From positions 4,898,001 through 4,962,000 of the forward strand of contig JAPNXP010000003.1 of NCBI GenBank assembly GCA_028753945.1: a stretch of 64,000 nucleotides of DNA, given 5' to 3'. The stretch is from Hexactinellida sp. DTS-2022. Its lineage: Eukaryota > Porifera > Hexactinellida. Shown here one piece after another: positions 53,725-64,000 of this stretch (positions are counted from its first letter, which is position 1; every line of letters starts with the position of its first letter). The notes below the pieces were generated by a model. It was not told where the DNA came from, did not search any database, and saw only the letters and a program-made list of their open reading frames with translations. A program made the translations under genes and the position numbers.

Positions 53725-56700
53725 AAAATTTCTGAGGAACCTCACAAAAGGTGGATAAGGAAAGGAAATTCTGTGATTGAGGTTATCTCAGAACAAAAAG
53801 AATGAGGTATAATGGGGATGGGGTCTCATATGAATTCCTTAAATACTACTGATTTTATTTGTCAAGTAGAAGAGAGGCCCATCTCCAAACTTACCGCAGG
53901 TAGTTCTGATAAATTTGATATCTCAGTTAATCTTTCATCTTTTAAAGTTTTTTATACTAACAGTCGCTCTCTATGTAATAAAGTAACAGAATTTGAGCAA
54001 TCTATAGCACTGGATAAGGTTAATATCGTTGCTATTTCAGAAACATGGTTTAAACAAAGTACTGAATTAAAGATGGATGGATATGGAGGATTTTTTAGTT
54101 CAAGAACGTCCCGAAAAGGAGGTGGAGTAGCTATCTATCTTGACAATAGTATATTTAGCAGGTCACAACTAATTGTATCGAACTCTGTTTATGGGTTCGA
54201 TGCACTTATTGTAAAACTGAGTTTACCTAACAAGGTTTTGTTTGTCGCTGTTTTTTATCGTCCGCCTAACCTATCCTTACATGAAACTGCTATTATGTGT
54301 GATATTATTAGATCACTCTCTGGAAAGAAGATATTATTAATGGGTGATTTTAATCTTAAAGGAATTGATTGGTCTTCTCATCATATTATCCATCCTCACT
54401 CAATCTCAGAGGTGTCTGAATTTTTACAAGTAATCGACGACCTATTTTTATACCAACATGTAAACGAGCCTACAAGATTTAGTTCTCAAACCAACTATAT
54501 ATTGGATCTTATTTTTACAAATGAGGAATCATCTATTACTGGTCTTATCGTTAGGCCTCCATTGAAAGGAAGTGATCACGGTATTGTACTCTTTGATTAT
54601 AACTTAACTTTTTACAAGAGAGAGTACGAAATTCTGTATCTATATCAAAAAATAAATCTTAGACTTGTTGATGACATATGGGAAAAATGGAGCACAAATT
54701 TTAACATTAATACCAATAGATCTGTTATTGAGTTATGGGAGGATTTCGTAGGCTTGTATAAATCTATTCTCTTGTGTGTTCCAAAGAAGAAGACTAAAAT
54801 TAGCAAAGGTTTCCAGTACCTAAATAGTTTGTCGTTTAAATTGGCTAGGAGAAATAAGTACAAGCTTTGGATAAAGTACGTTAACGTTCCCTCCCAAGAA
54901 TCTTATTGTGCCTATACCAAGGCAAGGGATAGAGTTGCCGAATTGGCGTTCAATTTGAGACTTACTTATGAGTATAAACTAACTCAAAATTTCAACACAC
55001 CTCATAATATCAAGAAATTCTTTCGTTATGCTAAGCAGCAGATGTCTGATACAAATATTAATATTTCTTTGAAGGATTCTTTTGGCGAATTAACAAGTGA
55101 ACGCCAATCGGCTAATTTGTTTTCTAAGCATTTCTCATCTGTTTACAACTCTCCAGTAGAGAGGGGTATGTATAAAGCTCCTTTATTAGACACTTATAAC
55201 CAAATATCTGATATAGTACTAACAGAAGAAGTGATACGGCAGCAGTTGGAATTATTAGTCGTGTCTAAGTCTCATGGTCCAGATGGTATTCATCCAAAAT
55301 TGCTTAAAATGTTTTCAAATATTTTTGTCCGTCCATTATTCATTATTTTTTCCGGAAGCATTAAATCTGGTATACTACCTGAGGATTGGAAGTTGGCAGA
55401 TATTGTACCTATTCATAAAACAGGGTCACGAGTTCTTGCCAAGAATTATAGACCTGTTTCCCTGACCTCTGTTGTGGTCAAATTATTAGAAACCATAATC
55501 AAACCTACTATTCTTAATCACCTGCTTTGCAACAACATAATTCATGACAAGCAGCATGGATTTTTGCCTAAGAAATCATGCGTAACCAGTTTATTAGAAG
55601 TAATTGATGAGTGGACACTAGCAATTGACATGGGGCGGCCCACAGACGTTGTATATATCGACTTTGAGAAAGCTTTCGATAAAGTTCAACATAGTATTTT
55701 AATTGACAAGCTGGAATGCATTGGTATAAGAGGAAATCTTTTAAATTGGTTTGAATCATATTTATCTGGAAGGAAACAACGTGTTAGAATTGGTGGTTCT
55801 TTTTCAAACTGGTCCAGAGTCTCGAGTGGCGTTCCGCAAGGATCGGTACTGGGCCCTTTATTATTTCTGGTGTATATGTATGATTTTCCTTCTAATTCAG
55901 ATTACAGTTTGTTTAAGTTGGATGATTTCACACATATTTCATCCTTTGCCGACGATACCAAGTTATACTGCAACTCACTTTTTTCTCAAGGCCATGCATC
56001 GTTATCAAATAGCTTAGTTGATATCGTTACTTGGTCTGAGTTAAATTTTATGTCTGTAAACCTTGATAAATGTCAAGCCTTGTATATTGGAAAATCAAAT
56101 CCCAAGTTGCCTTACTTCATCAACTCAAATGAAATTGAAGGGAGTAATTTAGTCAAAGATTTGGGCGTGTGGATAGACAACAGACTTTCTTTCTCTGATC
56201 ACGTAGCAAAAGTTTCGTTCAGCGCAAACAGACTAATTGGCTTGTTCCAAAGAACATATATTCTTATAACACCGGACATTTTTAAAACTTTTTACAAGAC
56301 TTTTATAAGGCCAAAGCTTGAATACGCAAGTATTATATGGTCCCCCTTTTTAAAATCGGATATCCTGAAGCTTGAGAACATTCAAAGAAGGGCTACTAGA
56401 TGTGTGAAAACGTTGTCCCATCTTCCATACAGAGAGAGAATGCTCAAGCTGTGTTTGATCTGTTTAGAAAATAGAAGAAGAAGAGGTGACTTAATATTCA
56501 TATGGAAGTTACTAAATGGGATGACTTCGTGTAATTTTATTTTACCGCCCACACTAAGATCTTTATCCTTAGATCGGTCTAGAGGACACTCTTTAGTCTT
56601 GCTGCCTCCAACTGAGAAACCACCCAAGTCTAGAATTAGATCAAATTTTTTTACAGAGAGGACATTAAGAATATGGAACAAATTGCCTAATAATATTGTT

Positions 56701-56936
56701 TTAGCTCCATCAATATCTACCTTCAAAGGAAGACTAGACCAGTACTGGACGGATGAAAGAAATCTACCCAGTTGCTCATGTGACACTCCCCACGGATTTT
56801 GTATACCTGTTCATTTAACTTAACTTTTTAAACTAGATTGAACTGATTCTTGACGTGCTTTAGGCCTTTTATTAGGCAGAACACATTACTGTCTGTACTT
56901 TTATTACCCTGCACTAATTATTATTATTATTATTAT
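53725..56936 (+). mobile_element. Intact single-ORF LINE, (ATT)n tail
   Basis: The body is 3.2 kb, with an 87-bp leader, one long ORF and a short 3' region ending in an attattatt microsatellite, as in CR1, L2 and related Jockey-supergroup LINEs. It lies precisely between the two 612-bp direct repeats. Confidence 0.85.
53812..56823 (+). CDS. LINE endonuclease-reverse transcriptase
   Basis: Encodes 1,003 residues without interruption. The N-terminal APE-type endonuclease shows TNSRSLCNK, ISETWF, LMGDFN and SDHG (about 253). The reverse transcriptase shows NYRPVSLTS, YIDFEKAFD (about 615), SGVPQGSVLGP and the catalytic FADD (about 712). A C-terminal region follows with RRATRCV and a final CSCDTPHGFC. 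There is no gag-like ORF1 and no RNase H motif. The clade is CR1/L2/Jockey-like by motif style; exact placement needs a phylogeny. Confidence 0.95.
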   Translation: MGMGSHMNSLNTTDFICQVEERPISKLTAGSSDKFDISVNLSSFKVFYTNSRSLCNKVTEFEQSIALDKVNIVAISETWFKQSTELKMDGYGGFFSSRTSRKGGGVAIYLDNSIFSRSQLIVSNSVYGFDALIVKLSLPNKVLFVAVFYRPPNLSLHETAIMCDIIRSLSGKKILLMGDFNLKGIDWSSHHIIHPHSISEVSEFLQVIDDLFLYQHVNEPTRFSSQTNYILDLIFTNEESSITGLIVRPPLKGSDHGIVLFDYNLTFYKREYEILYLYQKINLRLVDDIWEKWSTNFNINTNRSVIELWEDFVGLYKSILLCVPKKKTKISKGFQYLNSLSFKLARRNKYKLWIKYVNVPSQESYCAYTKARDRVAELAFNLRLTYEYKLTQNFNTPHNIKKFFRYAKQQMSDTNINISLKDSFGELTSERQSANLFSKHFSSVYNSPVERGMYKAPLLDTYNQISDIVLTEEVIRQQLELLVVSKSHGPDGIHPKLLKMFSNIFVRPLFIIFSGSIKSGILPEDWKLADIVPIHKTGSRVLAKNYRPVSLTSVVVKLLETIIKPTILNHLLCNNIIHDKQHGFLPKKSCVTSLLEVIDEWTLAIDMGRPTDVVYIDFEKAFDKVQHSILIDKLECIGIRGNLLNWFESYLSGRKQRVRIGGSFSNWSRVSSGVPQGSVLGPLLFLVYMYDFPSNSDYSLFKLDDFTHISSFADDTKLYCNSLFSQGHASLSNSLVDIVTWSELNFMSVNLDKCQALYIGKSNPKLPYFINSNEIEGSNLVKDLGVWIDNRLSFSDHVAKVSFSANRLIGLFQRTYILITPDIFKTFYKTFIRPKLEYASIIWSPFLKSDILKLENIQRRATRCVKTLSHLPYRERMLKLCLICLENRRRRGDLIFIWKLLNGMTSCNFILPPTLRSLSLDRSRGHSLVLLPPTEKPPKSRIRSNFFTERTLRIWNKLPNNIVLAPSISTFKGRLDQYWTDERNLPSCSCDTPHGFCIPVHLT

Positions 56937-57548
56937 TGTTACAATAGTTTAATAATTTAGCTAGGATTTATGATCTTTCCAATCTAAACAAAAGTCATGT
57001 TGTTGTCGAAATGTAGTAACGGATATCCGTATCAACTTAATATTTGTTCAAACGAATATTCGTTCAATGATTTCGAACGAATATTCGGTATAATAGTTTT
57101 AGCCCAAATTACTCGCACACGTCCACAGAGCTGACAACTACATTTTATGTTATAAATTGAGTCTTGTTTTTGTCTCTCAATTTAATTACTAATTCGGACA
57201 ACCTAGTCACCATTGTAAAGTGCATAAACTCAAAGTGGCCAGCAGGGGCGCCCGCAGGTTAAAAAATGATGTACGCACAATATTTTTTTCAGACAGTTTC
57301 TGTATCCAATTTCCGAACTGATGAGTCTTATGACTAATTTTTAAAAATCTTAGCACAAAAGAGTGTTAAAATTAATTAACAGATAAAATTTGCTATACGC
57401 ACGTGCGTATAGTGCGTATGCCTGCGGGCGCCCTTGGTGGCCAGTCATGGCCAGATTATTTCCAAGTTCCAATAGATGCATAGGAATATTAGCGGTTTAT
57501 AATCCGTAACCTTCCCCAAAAATTATCATGACTTATAAGCTGGATAGG
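56937..57548 (+). repeat. 612-bp direct repeat flanking a LINE, right copy
   Basis: Identical to 53113-53724. It follows the (ATT)n tail directly and ends at gctggatagg, where it meets single-copy sequence (tcaaattctgcat). Confidence 0.9.
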
Positions 57549-58360
57549 TCAAATTCTGCATATTCCTAGCAATGCATATACTAGCAATGCATGTAAGTTT
57601 ACTCTACATACTTCCTACAATCTAAAAATAAACAACAAATAGTATACCATCTATTAAATGCAAATCCATCAACAAGGCTACCAAAATTCCAACAAGTGGA
57701 TTTTATATACTTGGGAGGATATATAATGAGCTAGCTATGATCCTAAACAGAGAAATATGTTATACAGAAAGATCTAAAGATTGCTAAGCTAAGAGTACTT
57801 ACACCCAGTATACATTCTCCCTGCCAACATCTGTTGCAATATTAAATTTCGTGGGGCAGACTTAGGGTGAATAATAAAGGTCTGCTAAGAGTAGTGCTAA
57901 CCAACCAAAAACATATTTCTTAATCAATCACCTTCAATCATGCAGAATTTTATTGGGAGACTAGATACATCATTTTTAATGAAGCATTCAATTCCAAGCT
58001 ATCAATAACTTATTAGTCAATAATAATTAATTTCGTTATAAAATCAAATATGGTCTAATGTCTACTGAGAGTATCCCTGAAATTGGACTTCATGAATTTA
58101 CATTCGTTTATGAGGTGTAAATCAAGAAAAACAGTTTTTAGTGCAATGACTGTCAAAAAACTCCCAAATTGGTACTTCGTGATTGGCTAATTGCTACTAA
58201 ATGCCCATTTCCCCTAAATTGTCATTCTCGCCCACTGCGAGCTACAATTTCCATGTGCTCGGTGTCCAATATAATTAAAAATCAAGTTATAGGATGGTAA
58301 TTCCAGTATAATGAAATAAATGCGATGAAACTAATAACTAAAATCTCTAACATTAATTAG
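57549..58360. other. AT-rich spacer
   Basis: No gene or clear repeat was seen. It lies between the LINE insertion and the 3' end of the NHL gene on the minus strand. Confidence 0.5.
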
Positions 58361-59356
58361 TTATACCTTGAATATAGAAATACTGGAAGTGCCGTGGAAA
58401 ACGAATATTCTCCCATTAATTTTGTTTAAAGCAAACCCAGTAATGACAAATCCTATTTCGATTCTGTGTACCAATTTACTTTTGGGATTGAATATATAAA
58501 TATCTCCATTGGAAATCAAAAGATTTTCTTCAAAATCGATATCAAAATGTTTTGGTACAAAATCGAGTGAGAGACAGCTGATTGGTTTATGACTCTCCTT
58601 CGAGTAGAACCTTATTGGATAAGCATTAGGCTCTTTAGCTATTATAATCAAGCGAGTTTCTGTGATTTTCAAATCCAGAGGAGAGAACATGTCTTTTCCC
58701 GAAATATGGGAATGGTAGCCTAAGAACTTATTGAATCGAACTATTTTATCGTTTCCTGAGTCACAAACGTAGACATGACCATTTGACTCATCAATTGACA
58801 ACCTTTCAGCATACTTTAGTTGATTTTCATAATTGTTTAGAGTAATTATTCTTTTTGGTACACCCTCGTTTCGAATTCTAAATTTCAGAATCAAATTAGA
58901 GTAACTTTGAGAGACGTACATTTTATCTTTGTGAATAGCGATGCCATTAGGTTTTTGCATGACTTCTTTCCCGAACTCAAACATAAAGTCTCCATCTTGG
59001 GAGTAAACAAGGATCCCACCATTTACACTATAAAAAGATACATATAGTCTCGATGTGTTGTGATCAATGCACACACAATTAAATGAAACAACTGAATAAG
59101 GAAGGGACTTTCTCAAAATAGGAGATTTTTTGGATGCGTAATCAATCGTAGTTAATGGCTTGTTGCTCCCACCAATTCGACCAATGTTGACACTAAGAGT
59201 CCCCAGGTCTGGTACTACCTCTTCGATATCCTCATTCCACTCAAACGAGACATCTAGACCTGAGATTTCCTTCCTCATCCCCTCGATCTCGCTGTCTAGC
59301 CCACTCAGGACTCTGCCCTGCGTCTCGCTAAGTAGGTTCAGATTAAGAAAGAGCAT
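58361..59356 (-). CDS. NHL-repeat protein, N-terminally short
   Basis: Encodes 331 residues. After a short helical start (SETQGRVLSGLDSEIEGMRK) comes FEWNEDIEEVVPDLG, matching FEWDNLFETDI of the 23796-25070 protein. NHL-like blades follow: KPNGIAIHKDKMYVSQS, ERLSIDESNGHVYVCDSGN and FSPLDLKIT. About 80 residues of the usual coiled coil are missing. The ATG (59356-59354) touches the target duplication of a hAT insertion, with an in-frame TGA just beyond it in the reconstructed flank, so the gene has a truncated or rebuilt 5' end. It may be a pseudogene. Confidence 0.7.
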   Translation of the reverse strand: MLFLNLNLLSETQGRVLSGLDSEIEGMRKEISGLDVSFEWNEDIEEVVPDLGTLSVNIGRIGGSNKPLTTIDYASKKSPILRKSLPYSVVSFNCVCIDHNTSRLYVSFYSVNGGILVYSQDGDFMFEFGKEVMQKPNGIAIHKDKMYVSQSYSNLILKFRIRNEGVPKRIITLNNYENQLKYAERLSIDESNGHVYVCDSGNDKIVRFNKFLGYHSHISGKDMFSPLDLKITETRLIIIAKEPNAYPIRFYSKESHKPISCLSLDFVPKHFDIDFEENLLISNGDIYIFNPKSKLVHRIEIGFVITGFALNKINGRIFVFHGTSSISIFKV

Positions 59357-59363
59357 TCACAAT

Positions 59364-59707
59364 CAGGGGCGTAGACTTTGAGATTGGTCATGGGGAGCCA
59401 ACATGGAAAAAACCCACTTACACCAAATAGAGACATTTGGTAGTGGATAGAACCAATGTATTACTTACAACGTTAATTTAGATGACGTTAACTTGAATAT
59501 TTTAAAAAAATTATTCGCGTTAATTTCATGTATTTGAAAATGTTTTTCTCCAAATCGCGTTAATTTCCTTCGGGTTAATCTTCTATTATAAGGTATTCAA
59601 TCAACATCTTAGCACAAGCGGCACTACAATGCATTTCGTCTTGGCAAGGTAACAGAAAATCATGGGGGTGCAAGGCAGGCCTGGCACCCCCCAAGTTTAC
59701 GGCCCTG
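59364..59707. mobile_element. hAT MITE, 8-bp TSD ttcacaat
   Basis: It begins caggggcgtagacttt and ends caagtttacggccctg. The 8-bp sequence ttcacaat is duplicated exactly (59356-59363 and 59708-59715). Internal gcgttaatttc motifs and ctattataaggta resemble the 31403-31497 MITE, suggesting an older insertion inside it. Confidence 0.9.
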
Positions 59708-59881
59708 TTCACAATGATAGAAAAGGTTGTTTGATATTTATAGTGTGTAGGGTAAATAGTCAAAAGCATGGAAGACAGACGAAATAAAGCAAGATAAAAT
59801 TACAAAGAATATCCACTAAACCTGGGCTATAGTGCAAATCAAATCTGGGGTAACTAACGAATAAAATCTACAATTTAAAAG

Positions 59882-61148
59882 TCAAAAGAATTGCAGACAA
59901 GCATTATTCTTCTCAGATACAACTACAATCCGTCCTGTGTTATCTAGCACTATTCCTCATGGGTTAATGAACTCCCCAATATCCTCACCATTCTTCCCAA
60001 TCCTGTGTATCTCTTCTCCCTCCTGATTGAATACATACACACAGTGATTACTGTAGTCACTCATAATGATGTTATAGTCTCTGTCTATGTCGAAAGAGAC
60101 TGGTTTGTTAGTTTGTTTACCATTACCACGAGTTATCAGTCTGTTGATTAGAACGTGATTTGAATCGAACACAAACATACACGGATCACTAGCATCTAGC
60201 ACCAATACTCTGTCTCGTGTAACCTTGATATCAAGTGGACAGTTAAACTTAATCTCACCTATTCCTAGCATGGAATGGAATTTGAGATCCTCTGTGAAGA
60301 TTTGTACTCTGTTATTACCAAAATCACAGACATAGACATTGTTAGTTCTATCAGAGACAGTCAGACCGTGTGGATAGTTGAACTGAGCTTCTCCACTGCC
60401 TCTGCTACCAACACTCTTAATTAGTTTGCCTTCTAGCTCGTACATACTAATACAATGCTCATTGAGTTGTGTAACTAGCACGCTATTATGAGTTATACAG
60501 ATACCCACTGGCTTATTCATCTTCTCACTGAACATGAAGAAATAGTCTCCGTTACAGGTAAATACTTGTATTGCTTAAATCCGCTATGTAAATGTGTCCA
60601 GTCTTGTAATGCACAGCTATGCCTCTAGCACAATTCAATTCCCCAGGAGCTTTCTGTTGGTTATACTTCTTGCAGCAGTAAGCAGTAGGCAGCCGTTTAG
60701 CCTTGTAGTCCGGTACAACAGGCTTCACTTGAGGGGAGAATGTGCGGGTGGGAGATATGTTAGTCTGACCGTTAAGCTTAATACTCCCTAGCTGTTCAAT
60801 GTCAGTCTCGAATAGATTGTCCCACTCGAACTCAATGCTAAAGAATGTATCAGCAGTTAGCTCTGCTATCTTGTTGTCAATCGTAGAATGAATTATTTCA
60901 TTTGTTTCTTTGACTTTATTCGATTTGAGTGTGTGTGAGCTGATAGACTTAATGCTATTCAGAGATTCCACTAACTGGTTCATTTCCTGAGTTTTGCTAT
61001 TGTACTCCGTCTCTATGCGATCAACTCGAGAGAGGAGGCTACTCTCCCTAACTCGCAGAGCTTCGTGAGACCTCTTGAAGCTGTCTCGTATGCTCTTACG
61101 GGTCTCTGTTATTTGTTCCGGGAAATTGTTATTCTGGAAGATTGCCAT
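59882..61148 (-). pseudogene. NHL-repeat pseudogene, duplicate of 23796-25070
   Basis: It is nearly identical to the intact gene (over 95% by eye). Two lesions are visible. An 8-bp deletion (ctagttgg missing, near 60571) shifts the frame in the first blade. A TGG-to-TGA change at 59957-59959 stops the last blade (NPW becomes NP-stop). The upstream flank is shared to about 61242 and the 3' flank to about 59740. Confidence 0.9.
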
Positions 61149-61250
61149 TCGATAGAATTGTATTTTATAGAAACTTAGGACAAATTAGATATTTATAGTA
61201 TATTTTGTAATATATACTTTATTGAGTTCAAATTACACCAAGACCTCACA

Positions 61251-61332
61251 ATTGTATTGTTAGCTAACAATACAATTAATAAATTAAGGCTTAGCATCTA
61301 ACGTTAGATGCTAAGCCATAATTTATTAATTC
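61251..61332. repeat. Two adjacent palindromes
   Basis: A perfect 26-bp palindrome centred on gttagctaac (61251-61276) is followed by a 58-bp palindrome centred on taacgtta (61275-61332) with one mismatch pair. They lie just outside the upstream end of the NHL duplication. Confidence 0.85.
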
Positions 61333-61764
61333 GCGCAAAACAGTTTGCGTTGAATAAACCAGGTTCCACAATCTAATTGTAATTTCCAATCTCGAAAAAT
61401 TGCAAGATCTGAGGTTCGAATTTATGTAGTGGCTATTTTTATGCCAGTGTTCATAGCATGTATTTATCAGGCAAACAAGAGTGCTCAATCTATCTAAGGG
61501 CCGTTAAAACATACGTAACGCTTGAGGTATGGGGGCAAACCGGGCGAAAGCAGATTGAAGTGGTCAGACAAAGCAAGCAGTAGCATGACAATTTTCCCCC
61601 AAATACACATAATTAGGATTTTTTTAACAGGTACACAATGTTTCAAATTTGTTCCGTCTGATTAAGAGCCACCCAAATTACTATGCAACCTCGATATATT
61701 CCGTAAATAGTTTATTCTTAAATTATCCGAACTGTAGATTATCATAATATAAGTTCGGATAATC

Positions 61765-63477
61765 AAGGGGAAAATTCCAAAAATAATCAAGTTTTTAAAA
61801 ATTTCCAAATATACTCAACAATACTCAACTAATTTGTAAATATACTCAAGTTTTTCTAAATATACTCAAGTTTTACCGGATTATTCCAAATATACTCAAG
61901 TTTTATTTGATTATTCCAAATATACTCAAGTTTTATTGGATTATTTCAAATATACTCAAGTTTTATTGGATTATTCCAAATATACTCAAGTTTTATTGGA
62001 TTATTTCAAATATACTCAAGTTTTATTGGAGTATTCCAAATATACTCAAGTTTTATTGGATTATTGAAACTAGTATGGAAATCCCCAACCACAAAAAATA
62101 TTTATTTGTACAATCTGCTCGTCTGCTCTACGCGCGTCCTTACAACTTGTACTCGGGTCTACTCCCTCGCTTGTATTTAAAGCATCTCCTTTTCAAATTG
62201 AATGTCGTTCTTGATGAGTGGCCGCTAGCTGTCTATTTATATCCGTTCATCCTTGCTACAGGTTTATATAAGGACAGATTAAATAATTTGGATATTTATG
62301 CAAATTTGAACAGATAATTTTCTAGATATTAAAGCTCGTCCGTGTATAATAATATACCAACTCCAAATATAAAATTAAATATCACTAAGAAACTGTACCA
62401 GTGGACCCCTAACTTTGGGATGTGGAGAAGTTATTGTATTGATTGATAATAATTTGAAATCAAATAACACAATGGGATGTTAGAAATGTATGGCTAGACA
62501 GACAGTAACAAATAACTGATTAGATGACTGAACTTCCTCTCGATCAATTAGATTACTGTCTCAGTATTCATTCTATAATGCATCTTAACATTTGACAGAC
62601 ACTAAAGAATTCAATTATACTAATTGAATGCTAGCTGCTAATCTATACTGGAGCAACCCTCGAATTTAATTGGCTAAAGGTTTTGACACCTTTTGTGATA
62701 GAAGATGTGAATATTTTTTTAGATATTGAACTAGTTTGTACCAGGCTTGTCAAAAGGTCAGGTCATGACCTGACCTGACCTGACCAGACCTTTGAGTGAC
62801 CTGAACCTATTTTCTGAATGCCTTGACCTGACCTGACCTGACCTGAACCTAATCTTGCATGATTTTGACCTGACCTGACCTGAACTGAACTATTTTGACC
62901 TGAATTGACCTGAAAATGACCTGAAAATGACCTGAAATTGACCTGAGAATGTGAAAGACCTGACCTGACCTGACCTGTATGAATTTTTTTCCACCAAGAC
63001 CTGACATGACCTGACCGTAAATATTGTATATAAGACCTGACCTGACCTGACCTGACAATGCGGGACCTTTTGACAAGCCTGGTTTGTACATACAGTATTC
63101 CCCACCCCACTGAAAAATTTTAGGTCTGTAGCTTTTACAAGTTCCTCAATCTATTCTGAACAAACACACAAACAAACAAACACAAAACATTGTGATTTAA
63201 TCTATAAGATAGACTAAATATAGCCTTTCTAAACTTGAGTAGATCTGTGGATTTACTGAAAAGTTGAGTAGATTTGGAATTTATTGAAAAAACTTGAGCA
63301 GAATTGGAATTATTCTGAAAAACTTGAGTAGAATTGGAATTATTTTGAAAAACTTGAGTAGATTCGGAAAGATCTAGTTTTATATTTGAGTATCAGTAAA
63401 AGTTGAGTATATTTGGAATTTTTTTAAAAACTTGAGTATTTTTGGAATTTTCCCGATAATCAAGGTTACACTGTAGT
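61765..63477. mobile_element. Composite element with 30-bp terminal arrays
   Basis: Both ends read inward as ggaaaattccaaaaata then atcaag/ctcaag and lead into arrays of tactcaagttttattgg. On the left there are about nine copies at exactly 30-bp spacing (61795-62065); on the right the inverted equivalent (63225-63450) is more diverged. The outermost right sequence, cagtgtaaccttgattatc in reverse, is Tigger-like. An open frame of about 80 codons (62078-62317) is inside but not recognised. The hAT MITE 62742-63081 is nested within. Confidence 0.65.
62742..63081. mobile_element. hAT MITE of tgacctgacc repeats, 8-bp TSD gtttgtac
   Basis: It starts caggcttgtcaaaaggtc and ends gaccttttgacaagcctg. 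The duplication gtttgtac is perfect (62734-62741 and 63082-63089). The interior is almost wholly cctga/tgacc iterations. Confidence 0.9.
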
Positions 63478-63574
63478 AGTCTAATTGCATGCCAAGAGTT
63501 AATGAGAATATAAACATATAAGCCAGCTGTATACACACGCTACATAATGGTATGCAGGTTGTTATTAATACAAG

Positions 63575-64000
63575 TCACATAGGACTCCACTGCGTATTGA
63601 ATTCATCTAGGGCTCGCGCTCTCTCCTCGCTGGGAATATCGCATCTGTCTATAACTCTGATGTGAGGGACAGCCTGTATTAGGGCTGTTGTATAGTTTGC
63701 CTTACGAGAGATGGGATTGTTAATGAAGCTGACCTCGTTGAGGAATGGGAGATCGGTTAGCTTAGCTAGTTCCTTCAATTCGTGTATCCTGTTGTTAGCA
63801 AGGAATAGTCTGTGAAGCGAGACCAGCCCACTCAGGTCTGGGAGGAATTTGAGACGATTCTCTTCAAGATGGAGTTCTAGAATGTTCTTTAAGCTAGTCA
63901 GGTCTTTCTCAGCAATATATTTAACCTTATTTCTATCAAGCACGAGCTCTATCAAGGAGGGAAACTCCTCGAAACCTTCCAGAGTGCTTACGTCATTGTT
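63575..64000 (-). CDS. Leucine-rich repeat protein, 5' partial
   Basis: The frame is open to the right edge: codons upstream of 63955 read NNDVSTLEGFEEFPSL without a stop. About four LRRs follow with L..L.L..N.L/I spacing (LHLEENRLKFLP, LFLANNRIHELKEL). An LRR-cap ends them, NNPISRKANY...IRVIDRCDI...EERARA, then the C-terminus DEFNTQWSPM. The cap style resembles LRRC9 or SDS22-like ciliary/cytoskeletal LRR proteins, but the family cannot be fixed from this fragment. The stop codon is at about 63575. Confidence 0.75.
   Translation of the reverse strand, partial: NNDVSTLEGFEEFPSLIELVLDRNKVKYIAEKDLTSLKNILELHLEENRLKFLPDLSGLVSLHRLFLANNRIHELKELAKLTDLPFLNEVSFINNPISRKANYTTALIQAVPHIRVIDRCDIPSEERARALDEFNTQWSPM

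Noticed and set aside
53113..57548. LTR retrotransposon
   Set aside because: The 612-bp repeats lack TG...CA ends, the left copy starts inside an older MITE, and the ORF is an APE endonuclease-reverse transcriptase without gag, protease or integrase.
61907..62317. 136-codon ORF as a gene
   Set aside because: Its first half is the translated 30-bp array. Only the last ~80 codons could be real and are unrecognised, so they are mentioned within the composite element only.
62763..63110. ORFs in the tgacctgacc region
   Set aside because: Open only because a simple repeat lacks stop codons; it lies within a hAT MITE with a TSD.

Overview
This window looks like nuclear DNA from an invertebrate animal, most likely an early-branching marine one such as a sponge, cnidarian or placozoan; I cannot fix the species. 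The evidence is spliced genes with GT-AG introns (one GC-AG), animal proteins (MLH1, a CC2D1/Lgd homologue, a ZNF593/Bud20 homologue, NHL-repeat proteins, a SAM-GTPase), AT-rich spacers and many DNA transposons. No rRNA, tRNA or CRISPR array was seen.

Layout. Positions 1-2210 hold a P-element/THAP9-like transposase open at the left edge. Positions 2.5-4.8 kb are a nest of small transposons: a perfect 184-bp inverted pair, and a hAT-type element inside a TA-flanked element. A SAM-domain GTPase follows (4852-6765), then an AT-rich spacer with a decayed copy of the Ubl-ART gene and a Ty3-type integrase scrap. The intact Ubl-ART gene (ubiquitin-like domain ending in Gly-Gly, then a PARP-like ADP-ribosyltransferase) is at 11108-12412. 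A ten-exon CC2D1 gene runs leftward from 20250 to 12796. A three-exon ZNF593 gene (23307 to 20714) contains an intronless seven-helix membrane protein in its second intron. An NHL protein (23796-25070) and an intronless MLH1 (25532-27802) follow.

Positions 28-40 kb are mostly repeats: a 64-bp minisatellite with 512-bp higher-order periodicity, foldback elements, a 142-bp satellite and several hAT MITEs with target duplications. They also hold two NHL or propeller-like genes, one frameshifted. A 13-exon gene for a tandem AAA+ ATPase (1,092 residues, all splice phases consistent) runs from 40854 to 52873. Its introns contain a complete MULE transposon, several MITEs and a CT-rich satellite that reverses orientation.

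Positions 53-57.5 kb hold an intact single-ORF LINE between two identical 612-bp direct repeats. Next come an NHL gene truncated beside a hAT insertion, an NHL pseudogene duplicated from 23796-25070, a composite element with 30-bp arrays, and an LRR gene cut by the right edge.

The genes do not form one pathway. MLH1 (mismatch repair), ZNF593 (60S ribosome maturation) and CC2D1 (endosomal ESCRT-III regulation) are housekeeping. The Ubl-ART, SAM-GTPase and NHL genes look like lineage-expanded accessory genes. All positions come from reading the sequence; no database search was possible.
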